From: Reticulitermes speratus
Lineage: Eukaryota > Arthropoda > Insecta > Blattodea > Rhinotermitidae
NCBI GenBank assembly: GCA_021186555.1
Contig: JAJKFL010000010.1
Location: 5,760,085 to 5,824,084, forward strand
Length of the DNA: 64,000 bases
Direction of reading: 5' to 3'
Shown one piece after another: positions 9,996 through 21,757 of the stretch (position 1 is its first letter; each line of letters starts with the position of its first letter). Below the pieces are notes generated by a model. It made no database searches. It was given only the letters and a program-made list of their open reading frames with translations, and was not told the DNA's origin. The translations under genes were made by a program, and so were the position numbers.

Positions 9996-10499
9996 CAACA
10001 AAAAATACATTGACTTATTATGTCATAGATGTACGATTTTAGAGTTAAAAAACAGATGTTATAATTGTATAAACATTGAATTTTAATATGTTTTAAGTAA
10101 TAAAGTCAATACAACACTACATTCTAAGGGACAGTGCAGGTCCGTTTATCTTCAGGTTTGCTTCTAGAATATAATTATATTTCACATTTATTTACACTGT
10201 AAAAACTTTCTCTTAGCAGCAAGCCTAAAGATGGTGGCCGATTCTAACTTCGAAACTTAGTCCCGTGTTAATTATATTAAATTGGATACATTGTATGATG
10301 CAAGAAGTTCGTAAAGTTAATGAGCTTAGTTGTTATATATCATCTTCAGAATGTTATGAATTAATAGGCTGAGAGTGTTCGAGAATAGGGTGCCGAAGAA
10401 GATACTTGGGTCTAAGAGGGAGAAAGTAGTGGGGGACTGGAGGAAATTGCAAAATGAGGAGTTTCATGATTTGTGCCTCTCAATAAATACTACTAGCCA

Positions 10500-10709
10500 A
10501 TCCCAATATCCGCGCGGTCTAATGCTTGCGGGTGCTTACTTGCTTGGATCTCGGGTTCGAATCCCGCCGTGGGCATGGTTGTCTGTCTCTTGTGAGTGTT
10601 GTGTGTTGTCAGGTAGAGGTCTCTGCGACGGGCTGATCACTCGTCCAGAGGAGTCCTACCGAGTGTGGTGTGTCTAAAGTGTGATCAGGTGCAACAATAA
10701 CCTTCTACA
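10500..10709 (+). mobile_element. SINE-C copy, 3'-truncated
   Basis: The head 'ccgcgcggtctaatgc' with B-box GGTTCGAATCCC at about 10554-10565 leads into 'agtgttgtgtgttgtcaggt' and 'agaggagtcctaccgagtgt'. It stops shortly after 'gtgtgatcaggtg', before the usual 'cgaagcctcgacaatgagg' end. Confidence 0.85.
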
Positions 10710-10722
10710 CCTACAGTGAGTA

Positions 10723-10981
10723 TATGTTATATTTATTGAAGGGCCCCGCAGCAGATGCTACGGACACACCGCAGCCTTGAGGCTTATTGTGCAACCCTGT
10801 GATAGAAATGATTAGTTTTTCCGTGTAATGGAGCACTGGTGGAATGAAATTGACAGGGGAAATCCGAAGTACTCGGGGGGAAAAACCTGTCCCAGTGCCA
10901 TTTTTCCATGTACTGGCCCGGGATCGAACCCGGGCCTCCGCGTTGAGAGGCCAGTGACTAAACGCCTGAGTCATGGCACGG
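10723..10981 (-). mobile_element. SINE-B copy with TSD
   Basis: On the minus strand the head has B-box GGTTCGATCCC near 10919-10930. The TSD CCTACARTGAGTA lies at 10710-10722 and 10982-10994, with one mismatch. The tail is AT-rich rather than pure A. Confidence 0.9.
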
Positions 10982-11420
10982 CCTACAATGAGTAGGTAGA
11001 CAGAGTTTAGACTAAGGAGAAGAAAGAAAAAGAAAGAAAGAAACGAATTATTACTTGGATGATTAATAAAGGAGAATAAGGCAGAAGATACTTGTGGGAT
11101 ATATGGGGGGGGGGGGGGGTAGATTAGAAATACCTACATGATTTTGGTGGGGAAACTTGAGGGGAAAAATCCCCTTGAAAGAAACAGGGGTACATGGGAG
11201 CGTAATAATAAAATAGACGTTTAAAGAAATGGGATCTGATTGGTTGTATTGGATTTACGTTGCTGAGGATGGAAATAAAATCTTCCATTAAATGCGGAGA
11301 CTTTTTGACTAGCTAATGAAATTTTATCCCCTCAAATAGCACTGTACTCCATGGAGTTATGGCGTACCACGTGACTTAAGAGGACACTTACGTAATAAAT
11401 AGCAATATACTTACAGCAAA

Positions 11421-11835
11421 GTCGACCTCGGTGGACTAGTGGTTAGCGTGCTCGCCACTGGACCCAAGGTTCGCGGGTTCGATCCCGACCGAGGTCGATG
11501 GATTTTTAAGCATGATAAAATCCGGAGCACCACTTCCTTCGGAGGGGAAGTAAAGCCGTCGGTCCCATGTCGTAGATTTACGGCATGTAAAAGAACCTTA
11601 CGGGCATGAATAAAAATGTTGCGTAAGCCAAATTGCCTCCATTTCTCATCCAAGTCTCCTGACTGCCTGCCAGATGGCTCTGGCGTGCACATCAGGATCG
11701 ATAGAACACTAAGCGCGGCTAGCTGGCCGGTCACCAGCTGCCATGAATGCGCATGACTTAGTAACCTCGACAAGAGGAGGCAAGAGGAGGCCCAGGCCCA
11801 TACAGGGCTGTTGAGCAAAGAATTATTATTATTAT
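11421..11835 (+). mobile_element. SINE-A copy with (ATT)n tail and TSD
   Basis: The head GGTGGACTAGTGGTTAGCG carries the A-box and GGTTCGATCCC (about 11477-11488) the B-box. The 15-bp TSD TATACTTACAGCAAA lies at 11406-11420 and 11836-11850. The tail is (ATT)n. An open frame on the opposite strand is a by-product of the SINE body. Confidence 0.93.
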
Positions 11836-11850
11836 TATACTTACAGCAAA

Positions 11851-13070
11851 ATAGAAGTAAGAATGTTAAGCATAAAGAAAGAAATTTGTTTTTAACTGGT
11901 AGAATTATTTGCAGCAGAGATATCCGTTACAAAATTCACGAACGCAATTTGTAAGACTTGAGATATATTCTGTCACACCGTGTCCCATTTAATGGACTTA
12001 GTGCTTGTGGGTGAGGAGCCCTTTCCGTACTTTAATATAGAATAATATAGCAATAAAGAAAACGTGAAGAGTCTGCAGCACTGGTGAAGATATACTTCAA
12101 GGGTCAAACACAGACTTGATACAATGGCTGAACACCAGAAAGCGACACTTGTCTTGCAACCTTAGTTCCTCCATTTTGTGCAACTATCACGCAGTTAGTG
12201 CGCCATCTGTCCCATTGTAGGTTTTGCTTATGAAGGAAGATTTTGCACATAAATTAATCTTTTGAAATTTAATTTAATTTATTTCACGCCACGAGAAATA
12301 GAGATGAGGAAGACATTTACATTATTTTCTCGCATCAGACCGGAAAATTAGAAAGGATATTTTATAATGGTTAAGTCTCGTAAGTCGTCCTCGGTGAATA
12401 AAGGAACGTGTGGGATGGGAAATAGAGCCCACAAAAAAAAAAAAAATCTGAATTCTGGAATAACTTTGAAGTGTAACGCTGAATTCAGTTCGTCTTGTAT
12501 CAGCTGGCGTTGAAGTCCCTGTCTTAGAGACTGCCCGCCATTGCTGAAAAATCAACCAGTAATTCCTTTGCTCCTTTTTTTTTTTTTTTTTCAAGGCTTC
12601 GTCCCCCCGCTAAGCTTACAATTTCGACTTAGAAATGTCGTAAATCATAGCACCATTGCTATACGTAGTGAAGCGCCTCTCTTTCTCTTCATCTTTCCCT
12701 AAAAAAGAAAAAAGGTTAGGGGGACGAGGAAGAAAGATGAAAATCTTGGTTGAAGAAAGTTACACCTTCCCTTGATAGTCTTAAGTTTCTTTAAAACTTC
12801 TTGAAATTCATTTCCTTAAAAAGCAGGAAGCAGGAGTGAAGATTTGTACTCGGTGGCAGTCAAAGGTTTTGATTACGTAACGAGATGCGATGCTGTTGTG
12901 GGAGTGGGAGGTCTGTCTGTGTGTCTAACTGTCTTTCATTGTGGCTGATGATTAGTGGAAAGAAAATTACAGCAGTCCATTAACACCGTGTTGTGCTGAC
13001 TTCATTAACTGACGTAATTTTTTTTTAAGAAGAAGTGAAACAATCCAAAGCACAAAGCATTAGCCAAAGA
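11851..13070. other. Non-coding, nothing recognised apart from A/T runs
   Basis: Contains a 13-A run near 12433 and a T run near 12575. No element ends or coding signal recognised. Confidence 0.5.
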
Positions 13071-13074
13071 TCAG

Positions 13075-13915
13075 AGAAGTTTGATGAGATCTCTGATCTT
13101 TTGCGATATTACGCAGCGTCGAGTGGTAATCCTTTACAGACGTTTCGGTATAACCTATCGGTCTAATATTCAAGGGTCAAGAAGTCTTCTTGGAGTTCTT
13201 GACCGTTGAAGATGGGTAATTCTTTACCGACGTTGCGGGAAAACCTATCGGTCCCATCTTCAAGGGTCTTCTTGACCACGTCCAAGAATAATTCTTGACC
13301 CTTGAAGATGGGACCGATAGGTTTTCCCGCAACGTCGGTAAAGGATTACCCACCTTTAACGGTCAAGAACTCCAAGAAGACTTCTTGACCCTTGAATATT
13401 TAGACCGATAGGTTGTGTACCGAAACGTCGGTAAAGGATTACCCATCTTTAACGGTCAAGAACTCCAAGAAGACTTCTTGACCCTTGAATATTAGACCGA
13501 TAGGTTGTACCGAAACGTCGGTAAAGGATTACCCATCTTTAACGGTCAAGAACTCCAAGAAGACTTCTTGACCCTTGAATATTAGACCGATAGGTTGTAC
13601 CGAAACTTCGGTAAAGGATTACCCATCTTTAACGGTCAAGAACTCCAAGAAGACTTCTTGACCCTTGAATATTAGACCGATAGGTTGTACCGAAACGTCG
13701 GTAAAGGATTACCCATCTTTAACGGTCAAGAACTCCAAGAAGACTTCTTGACCCTTGAATATTAGACCGATAGGTTGTACCGAAACGTCGGTAAAGGATT
13801 ACCCATCTTTAACGGTCAAGAACTCCAAGAAGACTTCTTGACCCTGAATATTTAAGGACCGATATGTTGTCCCGAAACTTCGGTAAGATTACCACTCGAC
13901 GTGCGTAATATCCAG
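13075..13915. mobile_element. Large foldback element with internal 90-bp tandem repeats
   Basis: The outer ends are inverted ('gatattacgcagcgtcgagt' at left; its inverse near 13890-13910). The right arm holds five 90-bp units in register, with 'cgaaacgtcggtaaaggatt' starting at 13421, 13511, 13601 (one variant base), 13691 and 13781. The left arm has one to two units in the opposite direction. Each unit also contains an internal inverted pair ('gaagatgggtaat' / 'attacccatcttt' and 'caagaagtcttcttggagtt' with its inverse). No coding capacity. Confidence 0.88.
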
Positions 13916-14267
13916 AAGAGCGCAGATCTTATCTACAATCGCGGCGGAAGACTGAAATCAAGGGAAAGCGCCGGGCGCAACTGTACGGAAGGACAATAAT
14001 AAAATGGATTTTAATTAAAGTAGATATAACATTATGGAACGGATTAAACTGGTTGAAGATAGATCCGGTGTTAAAGTTTTTTGAAGATAACAACAATTCT
14101 TTTGCTGTCATAAATGCAAGGCTTTTCCTGACCAGTTTTATTGCTATGTGTAGTCTTTGGAAATAAAAAAACTGTATCCCACGCACTTGGACCATTATTT
14201 GTGATTCGATTTTGTAGAGTAATAGACCCAATATGACAGTCCTAATGTTTTTCATTATTTACAAATA

Positions 14268-14436
14268 CAGTTGAACCCAGTTATAACGACACCTCGCCCA
14301 TAGCTTCAGATTTTCTGTGGTACCAATTAATTCTTAATTGCTTACCATAACATTATACTCCTCGGTTATAAATAAACACGTTTATAACGACAAAAAATAT
14401 TCAGTCCCTTTCATGACGTTAGAACTGAGTTTGGTT
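14268..14436 (-). mobile_element. Pogo-like MITE, second copy
   Basis: One TIR, CAGTTGAACCCAGTTATAAC, is preceded by TA at 14266-14267. The interior is the reverse complement of the 3950-4134 copy ('gtaccaattaattct', 'ttatactcctcggttataa'). The far TIR is decayed. It ends eight bases before another MITE. Confidence 0.8.
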
Positions 14437-14443
14437 ATTATTA

Positions 14444-14525
14444 TACAGGGCATACACAAACGAATGGTGCGGTTTTAATAGGAATCACTATTGAAACCGC
14501 ACCATTCTTTTGTGTATGCCCTGTA
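14444..14525. mobile_element. 82-bp palindromic MITE, copy 2
   Basis: Full-length 82 bp, with the arms nearly perfect (a C for A in one arm and small differences at the loop). TA bounds both ends. Confidence 0.92.
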
Positions 14526-14529
14526 TATA

Positions 14530-14615
14530 CCCTTTCTTTAACCTCGGCGCTACATGAAAATGGGGGGTCAACGCCACGATTCGGCCGCTTTACCCCCGGA
14601 AAAAAACCCGGTAGA
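14530..14615 (-). mobile_element. SINE-E internal fragment
   Basis: The plus strand reads 'ctttaacctcggcgctacat' and 'gcggccgctttacccccgg'-like sequence, in the same order and orientation as the E copy at 2.7 kb. Both ends are missing. Confidence 0.6.
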
Positions 14616-15267
14616 AAAAATTAGTAAAACATATTGTTCACGAATCTAAGCTCATATTTCACCTCATCATGTTGTTGGATCAAAATATTCTCTTAAATAC
14701 TTAAAATACAGTTGGGATGGAGAAAAGTCGAATTTGTACATGAATTTTAGTGTTTAACATACTTAATTACTAATATGTAAGCAAAACAACATTTGTGTAT
14801 GTACGTGTGCAGGATGAAATATGGGACGACAGCGAGCATGTGTCCTGCACAATCTCCCCCTCCCCTCCACAGGCCTATTCAAATTTGATTTATGGGGTTT
14901 TGGAAGTGAAGAAGCATGGTTGGAGCCGCTGTGAGCGTCATTTAAACTTTATAGTCCATTTATCATATATTAAATATGGCTTCTTGACACGCTGCGTATA
15001 GGGGTGAATTACCTTGATTAAGGGTGTAAAGTTTAAGATAAGTTATAAACTTTTAAGCCTTATGTGATTATATATAAAGCACACTCTGAAGTGATTTATT
15101 TAGGTAATATTATTTTGGCTCGGAGTATGGTATTTTATTATCTGTGAACATCTGACTTGCACAAGACTAATGACCTTTTTTTTCGCTAAGACATTAATGT
15201 TGGTTGTCTTTAGGCTAAAATGGGACATGCGAAATCAGCTGTATCTCGGTTTAATTGTAAGGATATA
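14616..15267. other. Non-coding, nothing recognised
   Basis: AT-rich, unique-looking. A short open frame at 14795-15001 has no recognisable motif. Confidence 0.5.
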
Positions 15268-15575
15268 CAGGGTGTCCTGTGATTTTGTCATTCCTTCATG
15301 GTTAGATAACTGACTTCGACCTAGTCAAAAATATTATGTCAACAAAAGTCCGATTAGCAACAGATACAAAGCTACGGGAATTTGAAATTTGCACTTGTAG
15401 GTAAAGTTCGGTAAGCTTCATGGCGGATGCATGAAATGGCTGACAGGTGGCATTTGCAAAAACTTTTTGACAAAGGAACTGCCAGCACTTTTAGAAGGCA
15501 TTCCTCTGCACACAGTCAGTCAGATACGCTACCAACATGGTGTAGCACCCTCCAGGTGCACACCCACAATTTTTC
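15268..15575 (+). mobile_element. Mariner-like element remnant, internally deleted
   Basis: The left end CAGGGTGTCCTGTGATTTTG starts at 15268 after TA (15266-15267). After about 170 bp of non-coding end, the frame from about 15470 reads LPALLEGIPLHTVSQIRYQH, followed by a degraded GAP motif (GVAPS). This resembles the region around the second catalytic aspartate (LLE.VPL....YQHDGAP) in mariner-like transposases, but the aspartate is replaced here. I cannot find the right end; a run of about 14 G at 15580 follows. Confidence 0.6.
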
Positions 15576-16195
15576 CTTTGGGGGGGGGGGGGGTTGGGGC
15601 TGACCCTGAGGCTTAATATTTTAAGTTTGATTTTAAAAATCATGTTACAAAAATCATGTCATAAGTATAACATAACACTGTCTGCAACTGCGTTTATATA
15701 CATACAAATATAACTACAAATTCCGTGACTCAATCACAGTGCCCCATTTTTTAATTTTTATTGACTTATTTTTCAAAATTCTATTGTAATAGTCATCAGC
15801 CGATTTGAGTGACTGATTTTAGCTGAAAGGGAAATCATGTAAATCTTTTGATATCATATCTACAAAATCTGTGTTTTTTAAATTTCGGTTTTGGGGGGGT
15901 TTGAGGGGCTGCAGTACGGCACCCCCCCCCCTTGGTGAGTCCTTGACGCCCGTCCATTTCTGTTGGCGTGCTAAAACGGGTCAGACTGTGTATGCAGACA
16001 GAAGGCAGGCATTTTGAACACGTGCAGAGACTTGTTACAAACACATTGCAACGCTGGAATATTGTCTGAAGCAACGAGACCATGTCTTGCACTAACTTAG
16101 GTGTGTTTGTTTTACTGTCCGTATCTCCTTATTCATAAAGGTAAACTTCATCCTTAACCTGCCATGAAAACACAACGGGGAGGATAGATATAGGT
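15576..16195. other. Non-coding with G/C homopolymers
   Basis: Long G and C runs near 15580-15594 and 15922-15932 flank otherwise AT-rich sequence. No element recognised. Confidence 0.45.
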
Positions 16196-16752
16196 CTAAC
16201 TAACTAACTCCGTGGAGCAGAGTCCTTCTTGAGAAGCTAACAGGTCGTCAGCTAGTCAAGAAATTCCCCGCGTTTTATGGAACCCTAAGGTTCATTACCG
16301 CACTCACAAGAGCCCGCCACCTATCCCTATCCTGAGCCATATCAATCCAGTCCATGTCCCCCATCCCACTTCTTGAAGATCTATTTTAATATTATCCTCC
16401 CATCTACGCCTGGGTCTTCCAATGGTCTCCTTCCCTCAGGTCTCCCCACCAAAACCCTGTATGCACCTCTCTCCTCACCCATACGTGCTACATGCCCCGC
16501 CCACCTCATTTTTCTCGATTTGATCACCCGAATAATATTTAGTGATTAGTACAGATCATTAAGTTCCTCGTTATGTAGTCTTCTCCACTCCCCCGTTACC
16601 TCGTCCCTCTTAGGCCCAAATATCCCCCTCAGCACCCTATTCTCTAACACCCTCAGCCTATGTTCCTCCCTCAGTGTGACAGACCAATCTCACACCCATA
16701 CAAAACAACAAGCAAAATTATAGTTATGTATATCTTAATCTTTGTATATTTG
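16196..16752 (-). mobile_element. LINE-1 copy, best preserved in the window
   Basis: On the minus strand it starts inside the reverse-transcriptase tail (GCEIGLSH for the usual GCEIWSL, then EHRLRVLENRVLRGIFGPKR). It continues through [12 protein letters not shown] and RVLVG to the 3' UTR and a (GTTA)n tail, which shows as 'ctaactaactaactc' at 16197-16210. Several stops and frameshifts make it inactive. Confidence 0.85.
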
Positions 16753-16759
16753 AGATAAA

Positions 16760-16980
16760 GGTCTACACTTTCTTTAACCTCATCGCAAGATGGCGGTGAG
16801 TGGTTAACACCACTCACCTGGCTCGTTATCCATAGGGATAGATATCCGAAACCCATTGTATAGGAGGCTGGGTGGGCCCCAGGGCGGGTCTGTACTGTCT
16901 GTCCTCAACCGGGATTAGATTCGCTCACCTTCCAGCACGTAGCGAGTCGCTATACCGTCAAAGCTATGAAAAAGTCAACG
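16760..16980 (-). mobile_element. SINE-E copy
   Basis: The plus strand carries 'ggctgggtgggccccagggc' and 'aaccgggattagattcgctc', the second being a damaged B-box on the minus strand. It abuts the LINE-1 copy. Confidence 0.7.
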
Positions 16981-17174
16981 GACACTCTGTATATATACAT
17001 ATATATAGAAGTGACTTAATTATATAATCTACTGTAATTAAGACAGAAAATAGTGCTATTGAAAAACCCGTATAGCTGGCTAAATGTAAGCGCAGTACAA
17101 ACTATACACTGCTGTCTCCTGTAGTTTCTTCTATGGTCTTCTCACGTAGAGGTAATAACAAAGACTACCTCCTT

Positions 17175-17468
17175 CGGCCGTGCCATGGCTCAGGCGGTTA
17201 GTCGCCGGCCGACCACGGAGGCCCGGGTTCGATCCCAGCTCAAGTCCATGTGAGATTTGTGGTGGACAAAGTGGCACTGGGACAGGTTTTTCTCCGAGTT
17301 GTCGGTTTTCCCCTGTCAATTTCATTCCACTGGTGCCCCATTACTTGTAAAACTTGGTAAAAAACTGCTCATCCTTATCTTCATCTTCATCTTCATTACA
17401 GGGGTTGCACAATAAGACTTAAGGCTGCGGTGCGTCCGTAGCATCAGCTGCGGGGCCCTTAAAAAAAA
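17175..17468 (+). mobile_element. SINE-B copy with TSD
   Basis: The head is CATGGCTCAGGCGGTTAGTC, with B-box GGTTCGATCCC near 17227. The tail includes a (CTTCAT)n stretch before 'acaggggttgcac' and ends in A9. The TSD ACTACCTCCTT lies at 17164-17174 and 17469-17479. Confidence 0.93.
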
Positions 17469-17479
17469 ACTACCTCCTT

Positions 17480-19225
17480 AATCACCAGAATGCAGTTGAA
17501 TTATTAAGATTTAAGGATTCTAAGATATGACCCTATGTTGACTGGTATATAGACACCGACGTTTCGGAGGAGCGTTCTATATCCATCTTAAGCGTCGAAG
17601 ATTAGAAGGAAAATCACTTTCGAATGGTTAGTAACTATTTACCAATCGATATGATGTCATGTTTCAGAAGATTTTTTTAAATCAAAATTACTGTGAGGAT
17701 TTTATATTTCGGAACTGCCTGCTGGATGTACTTAAAGCCGCATTTAACTGCATCTGTCATACAGTAACGAACTGTAGGATGGCTGTAGAGGCGAAAGTAT
17801 TTTTTGACGGACCGAGATTTAGGTGTATAGAATTTTCGTGGGGGGAGCTGAAGAAAAGAAAGGAAAACTTCCGAATTATGAAGAGGTATTGACAATCACG
17901 TGACTTTGAGATTCGATTGGGGTGTTAAAGTTGAAGTTGTTTCTGACAAACAAAGGATCTTCTGAACTGGAATCTACACATCGTAGTCAGTTCCCTACAT
18001 CACATAATTTGTTTCGTTAAATTTCGAAATATTTTCATGTGGAAATTCAATTACTTCATACTATTCTTATTTCAGTTTTTTGTTTTTTTTACTTTCATTT
18101 TGAACCTATACGAAGTGACTGTCACATCAAACGAACTTCTGATTCGTATTTGAAATAATTCTGTCTGGAATTAGCGGAACTACACTAAATTTTTACACAA
18201 ATTCTCTCTCTCTTTTTTTTTTGTAGGCCAACATAACACGTTTTACAAGGCAGTCTGTCGTGCCAACAATATGCACACTTCATATCTGCAAAATTTCATA
18301 TAATAAAGTTCCCTTTGAAACTCATTTCCTGTTTAATAATGAGAATACTTTTCTTTATGAGACTCCACTGTCAGATGTATCATATTGAGATCTGCCTCTG
18401 TGTAGCTTTCTCTTTGCTTGGAAATTACTTTTTATTTGCACGAACGGAATTCATATGAGTCAGTGAAGTTGTTATGTGGAATAGGTTACTGAAAAATTCA
18501 TTTCTATTTGTGTTCTTTTAATATAAGTAATGTTTGTGTAGTTAAACACTTCGAAATGTAAATATATTTACATTACGATATTTGTCCATTGTTTAATGTT
18601 TCAAAATGCACAAAAAAAAAAAAAAAAATTGAACGTGTCGGAAAATTCACTCGATCTATCATCAGATATAAAAGGTCGGAAAGAGCCAACTACAATATTT
18701 CTGTTAGAAAAATATATTCTAAGCCCGATACCCAGAAATATAGTTGTATGAAATTCTGTGGTGGAAATTACATTGCAGCGGACAATGAAAGATCTTGAAA
18801 TATTATTTGGTGAGTTTTCTAATAGATGAAGGGCGAAGACAAGGTGAAAGGGGAGTAGAATTTTGAGAAATGTCACCACAGTGAACTTCTGAAAGGTGAC
18901 ATGAATATTTTACAAACATATTGTAATATGTTTTAAAAACACTCGTTAGTAAAGGCAATATTGTATTTTTATTTAAATAAATACTTCTAAATGGTCATAT
19001 TTTTATTTGTTGTTGGACTTCATTAACAGACCAATATGGAAACTGACACATAGTCCATTCTTCAGATACTATTCCTATTCGTGCAAATTTTCAGTTGTAT
19101 TTGCAGTCCGCCAGCAAGTTCTCTTTAAGTTCTGGCATAAGTAAGAGTTCTATTGAACGTTCAAATTGTATTGCATACCGTTGTGAAAATGTATAATTAC
19201 TAATATATATATATATTTTTTTTTG
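17480..19225. other. Mostly unrecognised non-coding DNA
   Basis: Near 17548-17610 is a 'ccgacgtttcggaggagc' / 'tccatcttaagcgtcgaag' segment related to the foldback family at 13 kb. The rest is AT-rich with A/T runs (18610, 18215) and no coding signal. Confidence 0.5.
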
Positions 19226-19235
19226 GGGGGGGGGG

Positions 19236-19484
19236 GTGGGCTCGACAGCCCTATAGGGCCTGGGCCTCCTCGTCGAGGTTTCATGGTCACACACATTTGA
19301 GACACACCACAGTCGGTAGGACTCCTCTGGACGAGGGACCAGCTCGTCGCAGAGACCTCTACCTGACATCACACAACACTCACAAGAGACAGACATCCAT
19401 GCCACCGGCGGGATTCGAACCCACGATCCAAAGTAAGCGAGCGGCCGAAGACCCACGCCTTAGACCGCACGGCCACTGGGATCG
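19236..19484 (-). mobile_element. SINE-C copy
   Basis: On the minus strand the head carries GGTTCGAATCCCG near 19406-19420 and is followed by the C-type body. On the plus-strand left side a T/G homopolymer (19216-19236) lies where the tail should be. A possible TSD is TATAATTA on each side. Confidence 0.88.
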
Positions 19485-19789
19485 ATCTATAATTATTATT
19501 ACAGCATAATAAATTCCATGAAATCTTAAGTTTGAAGCAAAATTAATATCCTTGGATCGTAAGATCCTTACAGGACAGTCACGCGTATAATTTATTAAGC
19601 TCTTGAGTCCACAGTCTCTTATGACTCCCGAGTTACATATCTATCGCCAATTAAAATGTTATGACTTTGAAAGGAGTCTTAAATTTAAATTAATATATAT
19701 AAGCATGAATATAGGTAACCTATATTAAAACTAATTGTCATTTTGCATTAAATTCGAGAATTCGGGTCTTTTGAGATGTGATATGTCGT

Positions 19790-19990
19790 TATGTGACTGG
19801 CTTGCAGACGTTTCGGAGGAACATAGTTCATTCATTCTCAAACATTATCATTCCGAGGTGTCCAGTGAAGATGGGTCAATATGACCGTTGAAAATAAAGG
19901 CAGTAGATTTCATCGAAACGTCTTAAGCCACACAACGGCGTAGGTTTAAATCCTAGAAGACCTCAATCTGAATTACGCTGCTGTGAAAAA
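19790..19990. mobile_element. Foldback-family fragment
   Basis: Contains 'cagacgtttcggaggaac' near 19805, 'gaagatgggtcaat' near 19868, 'catcgaaacgtctta' near 19911 and 'acaacggcgtagg' near 19930. These are the same blocks in the same order as the foldbacks at 13.1 and 34.9 kb, but the ends are decayed. Confidence 0.55.
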
Positions 19991-20264
19991 CTCAAAATCT
20001 TATAAAATTTGTATGGAAGTCTGGAACGAAGGGTAAACATTAATTTATATAACCTCTTTTACTACATACATACGTAGCTTTGAAAGCTGGGTATAAAGGA
20101 TATGAAGAATGGAGATAATTTTGTTTACGCATACAATTTAACTAACTTTCCGTATTATTGTCTTAGCCACTGTATTGAAATGTTCATTAACACATAATAG
20201 ATGCTTATTCAAGACGGTGGCCCAAAGCTTATAATTTCTAAGTGTAATAATTTATGCCTGAAGG

Positions 20265-20495
20265 TTTGTTGGTAAAACGTGAGGGAAAGTGGCCACTTGG
20301 AATACCTAGGTGTAGATGGCAGGATAATATTAGAATGAATCCTAAAGAAATGGGATGGATTGATCTGGCTCAGGATAGGGACAAGAGGCTGGCTGTTGTG
20401 TACGCGGTGGTGAACCTTTGGGCTTCTTAAAATGAGGGGAAATCTTTGACCAGCTGAGGAACTGTTAGCTTCCCAAGGACTCTACTTGCATTTAG
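20265..20495 (+). mobile_element. LINE-1 3' fragment
   Basis: Starts at the RVLVG-KPEG equivalent ([13 protein letters not shown]) and shows [11 protein letters not shown] near 20355-20385. It ends in 'cttcccaaggactctact', short of the normal tail. Confidence 0.78.
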
Positions 20496-21320
20496 TTAAT
20501 AAATTATGAAGTGTAACTCTCTCTCTCTTTTATATTTCAAATTGTGTTTGCTGAGAATGAGTGCTGAGGTAAAGAGACGTTTGAATTATTTTGGAATTAG
20601 TGTTTTATATGATTTGCTGTACTTTGGTGGTAAAATTATATTAGTAATGTCTTTTAAATTTACATCGTGTTAAGTTGTGTACATTTAACGTGAAGTTAAT
20701 TGATGTGTCTTTTGCCACCGACGCACCTTAAAACCGACATAAAATCCCCGCCCGAAATATTTCAATGTAACTTGACAATGTACCGAATGTCATTGAAACT
20801 GTTTCAGTAGTTTCGGAGGTTGAAACAGCAGACTAATCAATAGACAAATATTACCTCCCCATTCGTCGTTACTTTTATGCGTATCATGTAGACAGCTTAC
20901 AGAAAATTTATCACAGAATGTCTATTAAAGTTCGAAACAAATAAAAAGAGAACCTTAAAATGCAGATTCTATAAAAAGCTAGTGTTTTTTTTATCACGTG
21001 AAAACTGAGTGACATGACCAGACTTCGCAAATCCATTTTAAAACTTTTGAATAAATGTGAAAAAAAAAAAATTGACTTAGGTTTGTAATTGAAATCTGAC
21101 GCTTTTTCACTTTCAGCATTCAATTCATTTGCACAACTCGACTGAATCCTCTAAGCGAAACGAATACATCAATATGTTAACGCTTCGAAACTCCCGAAAG
21201 TGAACCGGGGATATTTCTCTACATATTGAGGTATATTTTATGTCGTGCTAAGCCTTCACATAATAAAGGAAAGTCATAGATTATAGGGCTAGTGGGTCAC
21301 TGCAACAGTGATATTTGAGA
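20496..21320. other. Non-coding, nothing recognised
   Basis: AT-rich sequence with short A and T runs. No element or coding signal recognised. Confidence 0.5.
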
Positions 21321-21324
21321 GTCC

Positions 21325-21757
21325 ATGACCTTCATTATTTTGGGTCTAAGGAGGACGATGTAACAGGTGAATGGAGAAGACTGTACAATCAGGAGCTTCA
21401 TGAGCTGTACTCCTCACCAAATGCTATTAACATAATCAAATTAAGAAGAATGTAATGTTTGGAGTATGGCACATAGGGGGGAAATTAGAGGTGCATACAG
21501 GGTTTTGGTGGGGAAACCTGAGGGAAAAAGACAATTTGGAAGACGTAGGCATAGATGGGAAGAAAATATTAAAATTAATTTTAAAGTAAGAGGATGGGGA
21601 GAAGTGGGCTGGATTGATCTGGTTTAGGATAGAGACAAGTGGCGGGCTCTTGTGAGTGCGGCAATGAACCATCGGGCTCCACAAAATGTGGGGAATTTCT
21701 TGACTGGCTGAGGAACTATTAGCTTCGCAAGAAGGACTCTGTTCCATGGAGTTAGTA
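21325..21757 (+). mobile_element. LINE-1 fragment
   Basis: Begins at the FGSKEDDVTGEWRRLYNQEL equivalent. It passes the [19 protein letters not shown] version of the VARMG segment and ends at 'ctgttccatggagttag' (about 21740-21757). Stops interrupt it. Confidence 0.82.

Larger units (their letters stand above)
10369..11362 (+). mobile_element. LINE-1 copy split by two SINEs
   Basis: The upstream part (10369-10500) reads VFENRVPKKILGSKREKVVG then WRKLQNEEFHDL. The downstream part (about 11125-11362) has the 'ggttttggtggggaaac' equivalent and the 3' end 'ctccatggagtta'. SINE-C (10500-10709) and SINE-B (10723-10981) lie between. A run of about 15 G at 11106-11120 adds noise. Confidence 0.72.

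Noticed and set aside
9681..10013. 110-residue open frame
   Set aside because: It runs through a foldback arm with a hammerhead-like motif and has no recognisable domain.
11421..11500. tRNA gene
   Set aside because: A and B boxes are present but the sequence continues as a SINE body with tail and TSD, and no cloverleaf with an acceptor stem is evident. The same holds for the other SINE heads.
11411..11818. 135-residue minus-strand frame, also seen at 48.9 kb
   Set aside because: It is the reverse strand of SINE-A. Its recurrence reflects the SINE, not a gene family.
15580..15594. Long G runs here and at 11106, 15922 (C) and 19224 as possible G-quadruplex or regulatory signals
   Set aside because: They are single homopolymers at element edges, more likely slippage or sequencing artefacts.
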